Source of the DNA: Biscogniauxia marginata
Taxonomy: Eukaryota > Ascomycota > Sordariomycetes > Xylariales > Xylariaceae
NCBI GenBank assembly: GCA_022695795.1
Contig: MU404058.1
Coordinates: 310,001-374,000 of the forward strand
DNA: 64,000 nt
Direction of reading: 5' to 3'
Below, one piece after another: positions 11,170 to 23,798 of the stretch. A program made the translations under genes and the position numbers. Every line of letters starts with the position of its first letter. Position 1 is the stretch's first letter. The notes below the pieces were generated by a model. It saw only the letters and a program-made list of their open reading frames with translations, was not told where the DNA came from and made no database searches.

Positions 11170-13863
11170 AAAATTTCTTAAGATTTTAAATTATTTTTAA
11201 ATAAAATATATAATTCTTAAGTTTATTTACTAAAAGTAATTTAATGTTTTTTTATAGGTTTATATTAATTTCTAGAAACTTTCTCTTTTTTTTGAGGTAT
11301 ACTTTAATAATTCGTTTATAACTTAATTTAATCACACGTATTTTTACTTATTATTTTATTAAATACTTTCCTATTAAGCTAAACAAATTAGTATTATACT
11401 TAGTTCGTTCTTCGAGCTATTATAAAAAATATAATTCCTTTTATAATTCCCATAATTCATCTTTAATTTCGTTTTTTTCGAAACCCGCTCCAAACAAGTC
11501 GTATACGTCGCATAATACCGAGATATAATATATATAACCTTTAATAATTACTTCGTTACTTTTTTCGGAACTTAAGTGAAAATAATATGTTTTAAAATAA
11601 TAAAGCTATCGTGGGACGTTATTGTAAATATATTTATTTTCTTTCGTATTATTACTTTTTAGTTCTTAAAAATAATAACTAACTTTATCCTTAAAACTTT
11701 TATATACTTAATAAACGTTGTTAATATAAAAACTCTAATATAATAATATATGTTTTTTTAAGCTTTAATAGATATCGCAGTTATCATTTATATAAAACCT
11801 CCGGTTTAAGCTATTATGCTGGCTTTTTCCTTAGTAAGTTTTATATTTATCGTCGTTATAATGGCTTTAATGTAGCTTATTATGGTTTAACTCAATTCTT
11901 AAGTCGTATCTTAATTTATAGTTATTATATTTATACGATAATTCGTTTTTATTATATCCTTATTTAGCTTATTTTAATATAAAATATTCTAGGTATAAAT
12001 AGTTATTCTTTAAATAATCTTTATAATTAACCTAATAATATTTATAAACTTTTTCTATAAAGACTTTTTTGTTTTTCTTTATTTTAATACTAGTAATAAT
12101 AAACACTTAATTTACCTTTTTATTATTTTCGAAATAAACTTTCGTTTTAAAAGTTTTTTTCTTGGATTAAGGAATCCCTTTTGTTTTTAGTTCTTATTTC
12201 TTAAAACTTCGACATTTGTTTTTATAATATCCTTTCTTTTTACAATTAAAACATTTAATAGTTAACTTATCTCGTTTCTTTTGTTCCTTTTAAGCAGCGT
12301 TGATTTTAATGAGGTTTAACTTAGTTTTAATGCCTTTCCTTATTCCGGTATCACTTTTATGATTTCCTTTTTTCTACTGCTCGCTATTTCTTCGTTATAC
12401 CGTTTTTTTCTTTTTAAAGTACCATTTAAAGTTTTTATTATTAATAGTAATTACTATTATAACGTAATTATTAAACTTTCTTAGGTTTTTTTCTTTATAT
12501 AAACTTATTTTATATAACTTATTTTTTATATAGTTTTTTAATCTTTAATAAAATAAGTAATATAAGCTTTTAATAGGTAATTATAATTAGTTTACGAGTT
12601 TTTTAAACTTAATAACGTAATTTAAGGCCTTTTTATCTTGTCGTAATTTATAAAGTTAAGCTTTGACTTGTTACTTGAGAATTAAGTTGTTAAATATAGA
12701 TTTAAGTTGTTTTTTAAATTCCTTGTAATTTTTAAAGACCTTTTTTGTGTCTTCTTAGGCGTTTAATTCGTTTTCTAGATGATCTTTTAACACTGGTTAA
12801 AACCAGGTTAAGGTAGTTTTGACGAGGAGTTGAAATATCGTGAAAACTTTTTATTTCTTAATAGTAATCGTTTCGTAATAGAACCATAAGTAAGTTTTAG
12901 CTTAAATTAAAAATCCCTTTAAATCGCTTAACTTATTATATTTATTAAATATAATTAGTTTAAAACCCTTTATATCGAGAGTCGTTATATTGTTTTCGTC
13001 GTTTAAGTTATTAAGGTCGCTATTATTTAAAAGTGGTTTTAATTACTTATCTTTAAAAAATAAAAGTTATTTTACTTATTTTTTTTTTAAGTTTTTCTTT
13101 TTCTTTTTCTTCTTCTTCCTTAAATGATTCTTCTTATTAAGCTTTTAAGGTGTTCTTTTAAAACTCTTTTTTAACTATAATTATAATTAACTTTTATATT
13201 AATTTTTCTAAACTTTTTTATTATACCGTAAAAAAAGCTAAAATTTTTATTTAAAAACTTATTAATTATTATTCTCTTACTTATTTCTTTTTTTGTTACT
13301 CTTTAGTTTTAAGAGGCATACTTATCCTAAGACGATCCAATTAAAAGTCCCTTCTTTTAAACCAATATTAAGCATTAATTAAGGAGTTATTAAAATGTAA
13401 CAACCTCTTTATATGTTTTTAATTAATTAACTTCACAAGTAAATACATATTAAGTTTTCTTGATTTAAAAGTAATAATAAATTAAAATTAATTCAAATAA
13501 TTTATAATGTTTTATTTATTAAAAAAGTTGTAAAGTACTCTTATTATAATATTAAAAAGTAATTATAATTTTAAATTAATAACTAAAAAACTAAAATAAA
13601 TAACTAAATATATAAGAAATTTCAATTTATTTATACTTATTTTTCTTAATATACATTCCCTTTTTATATTAACTGTCGTATAAGGAGAATTTATTTAAAT
13701 CTAAAATCAACTTAGATTCCATTTATGGTAATTTAAGAGTAACTTAGATCACATTACATAACGTCTTATTAGACGACGAAAATGGATCTTCTTGTACTCA
13801 TATTCTTGGTTCGTGTTTTAACACCCTTATAAGAAATCCCTCTAACATAGTTGGTTCGTAACA
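11170..13863 (-). mobile_element. Truncated inverted Gypsy element A (5' LTR and gag half)
   Basis: On the - strand this carries an LTR (13863 to 13396), the leader that begins TTTTAATAACTCCTTAATTAATGC, and a gag region. It is co-linear with 2379-4600 of element C, including the TALTWF-like segment and the zinc-knuckle remnant. It stops where element B's 3' LTR begins. RIP-type decay is heavy throughout. The missing pol half should lie left of the window if element B inserted here. In that case AAAAT (11170-11174) should recur just before element B's 5' LTR. Confidence 0.85.
13396..13863 (-). repeat. 5' LTR of element A (468 bp)
   Basis: On the - strand it starts TGTTACGAACC and ends TTGTTACA. 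Its end half (13396 to about 13,640) aligns with the other LTRs in the window, while its first ~220 bp is unrelated to them. It is the third U3 type on the same R/U5. Confidence 0.83.
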
Positions 13864-15560
13864 GTATTATCTTTTAAAAAAGAAAGAAACCTCGTCATAA
13901 TTATAAATAAACCAATTTTAAACGACGTATTTCCAACTTAACTAAACCTCGTATTTAAAAACCTAATATTAATTACCTTTGTAACACGCTAATTACTAAT
14001 TTTAAACACGTTAAAAATAAGATAAGTCCGCGGCATAATACTTTATTAAGCCAAAATACGTATATTATAAAACCTCGATATATAAAGTTTTATCGAGATA
14101 TTTAAGCCTCGAAAAAAAACCTCGTTATTATTATAATAAATATTCGTAAAAAAATTAGTTTTAAATAATAAAAATCTTATGTCGTTATTTTTAATATATA
14201 TATTATAATTAATAAAAATACCGTTAACATTTTTAATTATTTTTATTTTATTATTTTTTCGACGCCGGGTTAATAACCGTATATATTAAACGAAGTTTTA
14301 TTTAATGTTATTAAGTCGAAAATAACGTCGTTAGCCTTAATTAAATTTATAAGGCATTGCCGCCTTTAAATCTTAGTCGCGTTAATAATAATAAAGGTGA
14401 TTAAAGATTAAAGTACGAAACGAGAACGCCTTAACTTAACAAGGCGAGCCGGGGTTACTAATCGCGGTGATAAACAAATACGACGCTACTAAGAAAAATA
14501 ACGACGGCGTATTTAAATAAGTTATTAAAAATACGGATTTTTTATTAAAGAATTAATAAACCCTAAAAAGTCACTATTTAAAAACCGTAAATTAAAATCG
14601 ATATCAACTTAATTCATGTTAATAAAATAAAATAAATAGTTTTTTAAAAGGATAATTAAAAGGTGATTTTAATATAACATGTTATTTTTATTTTTAACGA
14701 GACACGTAGTTTTAAACTTAATAACGCCGGTAATATCGGCGCTAATAACCCGTATATTAAATTAAGCCGTATAACACTTAAAGCCATATAACACTTAAAG
14801 CCGTAAATAATAACGATATTTAAAACGCCGATATTTTAGTTAAAAGCCTTTATATATATTTAATTAAGTTAAATAAAGGTTATAATATAAATAAAACACA
14901 AGGGGTTTATAATAATGTAATAAACGCGAAAAAGAACTTAATATTACTAATAATAATTATTAAAACCTGTTATTTTAATAGGAGGAAGAAACGAAGATAA
15001 TATAAATAACGTAAAAAACGAAAAACGCGATATTAAAATAAATGTAAAATGAAGCATATTACTTATTAATATAAATAAAAACGAGAATAATAATAGTTAA
15101 ATTATAAATAAAAAAGAGGGTAATTATTAAATATATATATATATAAAATTAATAAGCTCGGGAATTAATAATATTTAAAGATATAATAAGTGTTAATACA
15201 AAAACGATTAATTATTAATTATATATAAAAAGTCCGGATATATAAAACTAAATAAATAGTAGGAGTTTATACGAATCCATTATATAAATAATATATATAA
15301 AGGATAATTAATAAATAAATAAAGCCGAATAAAAAGAATAAAGATAAATTATTATATTCGAAAGTAAATAAACTATATAAAGAAAACATAACATATTACT
15401 ATAAAATTAAATAGCCTCGATAAAACATAAATCGCGTAAGCTACGTTTATGCCGTAAATAGAACTATAATCCGTTATCGCGTAACTAATAAAAAACAATA
15501 CCGTATTCGTGTAAGCGGCTCGAAACGGCCTTAACCGCTACGTATAGACGTGCACCCCAA
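13864..15560. other. AT-rich decayed DNA of unknown origin
   Basis: No frame longer than a few dozen codons and no match to the Gypsy elements next door. Base composition and frequent TA steps match the RIP-decayed island. A local direct repeat, TATAACACTTAAAGCC, occurs twice at about 14,768-14,803. Composition changes sharply between about 15,480 and 15,620, where CG-containing sequence appears and the gene region begins. It may be a remnant of another transposon class. Confidence 0.6.
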
Positions 15561-15793
15561 AAAAGGTAAGGGGGACTCCAAAATAAGCGGGGCGGCCCTT
15601 GATATTAAGCGATTGATTAGTGAGATTACTTAGATTTTGGTGTAGAGAAGCTAAATACCAACACCATGGCTGTAACATTACATATTAATAGGTGATTTTT
15701 ACACAACACAGCTCTACTGGTTATATCTTGCCTAAGCTTTCTATGTTTTAAATGGGCTATCTGGTACGTCAAATATAGAGGCCACCTAGAAGT

Positions 15794-17699
15794 TTGACCA
15801 ACGACGTGAACCATCTAAGAGAAGGTATATTCAATGAATTTTCCAGTGGCCCAATAAACAAAATGGATACTAAATATACTATATATGCAAACACTGCACC
15901 TACTATTCATGATGGCGTGCGATCTGAACTTTTACGCATGCTTCATCGGCCTTCCTATATTACCATCGCATACGTTATAGCCATATACTTTGCATGGTGC
16001 ACTGTGTTAAGAAAAAACGGGAATGAGAAGTTCAAAGCCCCCATTATAGGCCCAACAGACACGATTAGAACAAGATGGCGGTTCTTTCAAAGTGCTTCTA
16101 CGCTCCTGGATGAAGGATATGAGAAGGTGGGTGGGATATCCAATCACTGAGTATAACACCTGCTGATTGATAGGCAGTATAAGGGACAAGTTTTCAAGCT
16201 GTCAGGGCATGATATCCTGGTCGTTCCGAGGAAATATATCAGCGAACTGAGGAGCATGCCTGATGAGGAACTGAGTTCGATCCAGGCAAATATTGATGTA
16301 GTAATCCTAAAAATCATATATTTGACTTATACATGCTAATATGTAGTAGAATTTTCAAGGCCTCTATTCTACTACCGCCATCCTCACTGAGGGGAACCTA
16401 CATACTCGTACCATTCAGGGTAGACTTACACCTAGACTTCGTCACCACGTACCAGTAGTTCAAGAGACATTGAGAAGGCACTTTCCAGAAGAAATCCCGG
16501 CGACTAAAGGTTCGTCAAGTTTGAAAGCTGAAAGGAAAAATATGCATCCGTGACTATTAACACTAATTAACAACGATAATTAGATGGTTACACCAGTGTA
16601 AAGGCTTTCCATTTAGTCCTTCGTCTAGTCTCGTTTATCGCAGCTCGGCATTTCGTCGGCTTACCCCTATGCGAAGATGAGGAATGGCTCTCGACAGCGC
16701 TGACTTATACCGAGAACGCCTTCAAGACCATTATCGTGCTACAGATATTCCCCGACTGGGCCAAGTTCTTCGTCACATTTCTGCTTCCGTCATCGTACCA
16801 GGTCAATTGGGCTCTCAGGAAAGCCAAGCATATCATCATCCCGCTCATTAACGAACGACGCAGGCGTGAGAGGGAAGATTTCGACTACAAGAAACCAGAA
16901 GACTTCCTGCAGTACATGATGGATGCGGCTGACGAGTTCGATGGCCATCCCGATAAGCTCGCTCATCGCCTGCTGATCTTAACACTTGGTGCTGTGCACA
17001 CTACGTCCATGGCTGCCACTCAGACGTTATTCGATCTTTGTGCGCACCCTGAGTACATCGAACCGCTGCGGCAGGAAGTCCTAGAGGCACTACAGAAAGA
17101 TGGAGAATACACGAAACAGGCCTTGACACATTTTAAGAAACTAGACAGCTTTATGCGAGAGTCCCAAAGACTGAATCCTCCTAGCTTACGTGTGTCTGCC
17201 CTTTTACCCCCGTCCGCGTTTCTGATATTTCGTGAAGAAGGGGCAAACGAAACTAATTGATCTAGTCGGGTTTAAACGTGCAGTTCGTAAACCCCTGACG
17301 CTATCCGACGGTACTTACCTTCCAAAGGGTGTCCATCTTATGATGCCTATCGCGCCCGTCGTGCTCGACCCTGAGGTTACTCCTGACCCTTACACCTTTG
17401 ACGGCCTACGACACTATCATAACCGTGGTAAAACGGGTGATGGTCACAAGCATCAATTTGCTACTACAAGCGATAACAGTCTCCACTTCGGACATGGGAA
17501 GTATTCATGTCCTGGACGATTTTTGGCTGGAAACTCAATCAAGATGATCATCTCGAACATCTTATTGAAGTATGACTTGAGGTTCCCCGAAGGTGTGACT
17601 ACTCGACCTCCCAATGTGTGTCTACACGAATACGTTTTCCCGAACCCCGAGGCCGAGGTCGAATTCAAGCAAAGGGGTGAAACGTCTAAATGGTTATAA
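15794..17699 (+). CDS. Cytochrome P450 monooxygenase, ent-kaurene-oxidase-like group
   Basis: Microsomal heme-thiolate monooxygenase, probably hydroxylating a terpenoid or other secondary metabolite. Exons: 15794-16126, 16178-16297, 16350-16509, 16584-17189, 17266-17699. Together they encode 550 residues. Visible: a membrane anchor (SYITIAYVIAIYFAWC), an I-helix with the AVHTTSMAATQ form of this group, ExxR in FMRESQR, and the heme loop FGHGKYSCPGRFLAGN with its Cys ligand. The ATG at 15863 is an alternative start. The fourth intron (17190-17265) removes a stop and joins NPPSL to GFKRAVRKP, as the family requires. The gene begins about 230 bp from a RIP-decayed island yet has no nonsense codons. 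It is convergent with an amidohydrolase gene. Substrate is unknown. Confidence 0.9.
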
Positions 17700-18540
17700 C
17701 TACAGGTCCTCGTTGTGACATAGGTAGTTTATAACTAAAGTAAAGGAAAGAAAAAAAGCTACATCATTATGTTGATTTTGTTGGTAACTGCGAGAAAATA
17801 CGGGATATTTCTGGAGGGGTAATTGTGTGACTAGTGTTGTGGTACTGGAAAAGGGGAGGCCGCACAACTACTATATCATCTAGGAATAAGCAATGAATAT
17901 CCACTCAGAAGAAAAATAAGGATAATTAGAATACGGAATGGATGATAGGCAACCCTTAACTGTCATACAAAACATATCATAGCCCTCAGACTATTATAAT
18001 GACAACGATGTGAAGATGCTCCTATTATTTCCAACCCCAGTGGATCCTTACTATTTGTTGTACGAACCAGGCTTGTAAAGGAGGGAGATATAATATACAA
18101 TGTATTTTGCTAGTAATTGGAAGATTTAAATCTGTCAGCATCTAGACGAGTGGTTTCACGCTGGATAGAATTTTACTAATGGACTATCATACGGTTTAAA
18201 GAATGTCAGACTCTGGACTACTATATAAGGAAATGAACTTTAAGCTTTGTTTTATAAATTATTATTACCATTGACGCATCATGGATGTGCAAGACGCGAA
18301 GGGTTTGAAACCTTCATCCAGTATTAAATGGCTTAACCTGACCGAGGGCACATGATGGACAATATTTGAATCATGCAAACTAGGTAACCATGGCTCCTAG
18401 GTTGATATGATAGGAGAAGTAGAAGTAGATATATGATGGTATTGCAGCAACGATATAGCTAAGGAAATTTGTCAAAAGTCCGACAATCTGAGTGCAGGTT
18501 TCCGAACTCGTCTTCATCCATTTCTGTAGATCTTCTGCTC
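17700..18540. other. Intergenic, convergent 3' ends
   Basis: 840 bp between two convergent stop codons, A/T-rich and without coding signal. It presumably holds the 3' untranslated regions of the P450 and the amidohydrolase. No repeat or RNA gene seen. Confidence 0.6.
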
Positions 18541-20217
18541 TTACTGTTCTGCCTTATGGACCCTTCCGTTGATGATGATGACATTCAACCGACTGTGGTC
18601 CTGGAGACACTCAATTTCACTCAATGGGTCACCATCAACAAGAATACAGTCGGCGTAGTAACCCTCTTTCACTTGCCCAAGCTCATGTCCTTGCATCATC
18701 AGTGCAGCAACTCCCCTTGTGGCAGCAATAATGCTCTCGTGCGCAGTGAATCCAAGCAGATTCTTGAAGTGCGCTAGATCCCTAGCATATGTACCGTGGG
18801 GAGTCCATGCGAAGCCGTAATCACCTCCCGGCAGCACAACGATACCGCGGCGGTGCATCTCTCTAAGACCCAAGATACCAACCTCCAGTTCTTTCTTGTA
18901 ACCAACACGCTCGGCAGTCTCGTGACTATAGCCGAATTCCGCGGCATCTTGAAGAGTGGCAATGATCCAGTTGATGCCAGGTGCGACCACGTGTGAAGTC
19001 TTTTTCTCTTCTAGCATGTCCATACCTATAAAACTTGATTAGAATTTTGGGTGAGGATTTGGGGTCTAAACTATGTGGCTTTACCTTCATCGTCAACATA
19101 TGAGGCGTGATAGATAACCTCAACGCCGTGCCTTACACACATTTTAACGGAATCCCGAGCTCTGGCGTGAGCACACAACCGTATACCATGTTTGTGAGCT
19201 TCGTCGACACACGCAGCGGTTTCATCATCTGTAAAGTAACAATCTTGCGCCGCACGTATTTCGGTGATCTGGAAGAGATTTGCAATGTCAGACCATTAAA
19301 TTGATCATATATCATCAATCGCAAAAGCGAAATAATCAGTGCACCTACCCCTTCGCCGGACATGCTTAACTTGACCTGATCCACCCCCAGGTCAACATGG
19401 TGCTTGATGACCTTTCGCATCTCATCTGGTCCGTCAGCGTACGCAGTAATGCCTGGCACGAGTTCACCATCACTCCGTGCTATTTCTTTCGCGTTCGCTA
19501 GATATCTTGGCCCTGGGATATCACCCTCGTTGATGGCATTTCGGATAACAATATCAAGCCTATCCTTGGCAGACGCCGCGCCAAAACACCTGCAGGCCAA
19601 ATATTAGAACATGTCGATAAGAAAGGGCAAGGCACCAGCCTGACATTGTGTAGCCACTATCCAAGTAACTCTTGGCACTCTTAGCTGTCACTAACGTGTG
19701 CTCTTCGACGTTCAAGGTGCCCAAGGCGCCCAGATCGCCGCCGTTCCAAGTGAAGTGCGTATGGGCATCACCCAGGCCGGACATGAGAGTCCTTCCACGG
19801 CCATCGAAGATTTTGACATTTGGATCGCTGATCAGTTTATCCTTGTTTGGTACGTTCCCGACTGCTGCGAATCGTTCACCTGGGCAGAATTAACGTCAGC
19901 AACATAGGATTCGCCCTACTCATATCGAATAGTAACCGTGCTGAAGACAGTCCAAACCTAATCATACCTTCGATTAACACATCTCCCTTATACGGAGGGC
20001 GCCCCGAGGAATCTAATATGCTAACGTTGGTGAACAGGATCTTGGAATCAGGGCTGGTGCCCTTGATGTTGTAACTTTTAGGTCGGCAATTAGGAGGGAA
20101 TGTCAACGCATCGATGGCAGCGACGTTTCGTGGGGGGCCCGTGTAATTACTATCGGTTAGCCTTGCGGCCGGAGAGTACCACGGAACTGTCGGTTCTTCG
20201 AGAGGGGCCGGAGCCAT
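18541..20217 (-). CDS. Metal-dependent amidohydrolase (imidazolonepropionase/prolidase-like)
   Basis: Hydrolase of the amidohydrolase superfamily, likely cleaving an amide or cyclic amide. Exons (- strand): 20217-19968, 19879-19645, 19589-19349, 19268-19085, 19025-18541. They encode 464 residues. The metal-site set is complete: HxH in GDAHTHFTW, a candidate carboxylated Lys in VDQVKLSMSGEG, His in LCAHARARDS, His in VIYHASYVDD, and the catalytic Asp in PGGDYGFAW. The C-terminal GYYADCILVDGDPL stretch returns to the small beta domain, as usual. No signal peptide, so probably cytosolic. Similar enzymes include ochratoxinase-like and prolidase-like proteins, but the substrate cannot be read from sequence. 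Convergence with the P450 hints at a shared accessory pathway (inference). Confidence 0.9.
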
Positions 20218-23200
20218 GTTGCTAAAGGCCTGGACCGGAGTATCTAGAGACAGATTAATACCGGAGCATCAGAAGGTACCTATTTCTAGGTTTCTAGAAA
20301 TTGCGAAACGCCAGCAATGGAATCCTTACGACGTAGTGCTCAAGAATTGAAGGCAAACACTCGTAGAGTTAGGTTACCAGATTTTGCAACCACAGGAATG
20401 AATCTAAGCATGGAATTACGAACGACGAAGAAGACGAAATATAGTGCTGATGCCCATCCTAACCAAGTAAGGTATCTACTCTTCCAACAACAAGGTCTCC
20501 TGTACGGACGTACTCCCTGCCCCTAATTCCTACATCCATAGCCAAGAGGCGATGCGGGGTCACTGTTATACTGACACGACAGGTGGAATCCTCGTTTGCT
20601 GTCTATTGGAGTAGGTGAGCACCGAATGCTACCGTACAGATCAACCGTCAGCATGATAATAGGTACTTGCCGCTGTGGATTGGTTACAAGAAATGAGCTT
20701 TTCACAACCGATCTTTTAAGTGCTGATACAACCACTGATGTATCTTCTAACTATGCTCAAACTGTCATATACGAAACGATGTGTTTAGGGATATGTATGC
20801 AGCTATCCTCGGGAGTGGTGGCAGCGTCACTTCCAGTTGGAGACGCTAATATCAATTCAAGGGTTTATATGTATCTGCAAATAGCCTGCCAAAAGCAGCA
20901 GGACCTGGATTAGAAGATCTTCGTGTGGATTTTCGAAGCGGCAAATGGAGAATCCGGGACTTCCAACCAGCATGTTGGCCCCGCCCGCAAGGCTAATGTG
21001 TCCGTTATCCCTTCCGACATTACAGCGATAAGTCCGGTTTTTTTCCAACCCGAATATATATCTATTTTGTATGCATACATATATCATTGAGGAAAACCCA
21101 GATTCTCCTAGTGAACCCCGCGAGACACGAAACTATCAGCTTAGCACCTTTACGTGTTGGCCGAACAGCTTCGAGAAAACCGGATATCTCAATATAATAC
21201 AGCGCTGAAAAAGGAATATCACTTTGTCTGTTACATGCAGTTCAACAACCTACACTAGCGTTGTCACAATTCTAGCCAGTAGGAGTCGAGTCCACCAGCC
21301 TCCTAGGAATTCTATCATATATCAAAGAATCCGATTTCAGGCCCCAGAATAAATTTTAGATACAAGCTCCTACCCCGGGCAGACGCGAATTGTTAAGAAA
21401 AAAAAGGAATAGGTTTCCTGATTGGCGACACCCGAATGTCTTATTGGCTGGCTGAGCACCCCTGTTAGACCCCAGTACTTGCTACGTGACCGGCGGATCA
21501 GTGGATGACTATCTGGGGTAATAGTTGTAGCATGCTGGACTCTGGAGAAAAGAACAAGGGGATGAATTGGGCACTCCAGGACAGGGGTATCCAATTGCTT
21601 GGACCATGTGAAACTAGGTATGCATCTGGGTATGTCTGGTACTTGGGAAATTCAGAACGCAACACATCGCAAGGTAAGCCGTAAGGGGAAAAGCATGGGT
21701 ACATACATAAACAATACAACTTTGCTTAGTCACAGACTGTTGTTGATGATTAATACCTTTAAGCACTAATTCACTCTTTGCGATTGGTTAGTTTTGTCTC
21801 TTAACAACCAACTTCAACCCAATATTACTGTCCGTACCAGGTAGGTATTCTTATAATTGCTGGTTACAGCTCGAGTGCACGTAATCTCCAAGATTATCAA
21901 TTTTGATTGGGCCCGATCGCCAAGACCCTACATCGAGACGTTTTGCTTCTACTTATATGTTAAAGGTGGAAGCATCTACAAGAGAGGCTCGGGGAGTGGC
22001 AAGAGTGGGCGTTTTGGAAAAAAGAATTATCGAAAGTGAGCGGCACGTGCATCCTACATACTACCAATACGTATCAGAATTCTGCATGTCAAAATATTTC
22101 TTAATCTCCCAACCTAGGTACTCAGTCCGTAAATCAGGTGATCGTCGATTACTGCTCCTCAATATCCTCTAGTGTAACAAAAATTGGTGACTAGGCACTT
22201 TGCATAGGCTCACCCCTCTCTCTATGGTTCGGGATGTAAGGTAATTGGGGCTAGACACTAAGATCTCGACACGGGTACCTAATAAAGCGTTACTGGCTGG
22301 TATAAAGGTCCCCCGCTCCCCGGTCCCTCCATTACAAGGTCAAGCGTGCTAGTGTTAGTCTAGGGACGGTGCGGAACGAGATGAGAGGTTCTAGTAGTGC
22401 AAATCTATTGTAGATATCGTAGAGTAAAGAGATATACATAGTACACAGCCGAAACCCAGATTTGTCCTCACCTCTTAGGCCCTTTGGGATCCTTTGGCCG
22501 GTATCCTCTTCGTCTCCGTCAGGCAAGGGGCGGCAGGCGGCTACGGAAACAACTCTCCCGTCCCGCTATTATTTAGACTTCCAATCCCAGCATGATCGTA
22601 TGTCCATCCCGCAAAGGTTTGGAGAGGTTTTATCTACATACGTCTGCTCAAGTTCGTGGATGTATTACAGCGGACGATAGGAGCATTTACACCACCAAGG
22701 TAATTCCTTGTTCATCGCTTAAAAGCAGGGCAGATGAACTATATAACTATATAACAAGAACATATTAAAACTTCTTAACACTCCCTCATATACTCTTTTC
22801 CTATCCACATTAAAATTGCGTGCGACCATGACCTTGGCTTTCATAGAGCAGAATGTGATGTGTTTGTTTGATCTTCAGGAGATGGAAGCAGCGCACTGAC
22901 AGAAAGGAACGGAAAGCATACGGGGTAGTCAGGAATATTCCTCACTCTATATGGTTGTGATCTGCACCCTGAGAGGGGGTTTTGTTCTATTTCCTTCTTC
23001 AGCATGATAACCTGTAGCAATACTAACCTCAGCATGATTAAACGCACTCATACTCTGGGTCACAGTGATGCGGATAGTGATGTTACTAGTTACCAACAGC
23101 ACATTATCATTACTAGCATTTTACATTCTATGTATGTGAACAGTTAGTTTTTGCTGTGACTGTTTGGCCAAATACTTGTTAAAATGGTGTCTTGAATGGT

Positions 23201-23798
23201 CATATTGCTTCAGTGCCCATGTCTTCCTCGGCTAATGCATATTTGGAGGCACAGTATTATACCAAGAGTCATAGCCAGAACCAACCCCCCTTGCCAGAAC
23301 AAGGATTCAACCTTTTCAGTCAACCGTATGCTACGTCTTGGAATGCGACAACCAGAATAGCGTAAGCCGCCTGGCGGCGTCAGAAACTTCGGACTGAAAA
23401 TCGCACCGGCTACCTCAGTTTTGTTCATTTTTCTTTTGTGACAGCTCATGTTTACAGTTCATTGGACGTAGCAAGGAACACCTCGGTGTTAGGTATGTAT
23501 TAGGGCCCATGATGCTTGCATGTGTGGGAGAGTACCGACCACTAGACCCCGGTGCACAAGCCTAGGACGCCGAAGATCTATCTCCTACGTGCCCTAGCAG
23601 ATACTACACTAAGAAAGTGGACCCAGGTTAATGCAATACTTGCTCTTGGTCGCTGGCTGGAAAAGAGAAGCAATATACCACACGAAGCAATTCTATAGTT
23701 ATCATTTCATATTTACATAGATAAGTAATGTTCAAATATCCTCAGAAATCCCGCCCCTGCGATTATTTCGTTGTCCCACCGATCGACTCTCTATCTCC
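20218..23798. other. Long intergenic stretch, no gene found
   Basis: 3.6 kb with ordinary composition. Open frames are short, overlap on both strands and carry no domain. A 79-codon - strand frame at 23210-23449 ends in a hydrophobic stretch but has no other support. No RIP-type decay, LTR or RNA gene was seen. Confidence 0.5.

Noticed and set aside
17232..17263. ATG at 17232 as start of a separate gene
   Set aside because: It falls in a P450 intron (17190-17265). Splicing joins both halves of one P450 in frame.
23210..23449. 79-codon - strand frame with a hydrophobic end
   Set aside because: No start context, no homology recognised, and surrounded by non-coding sequence. Too weak to annotate.
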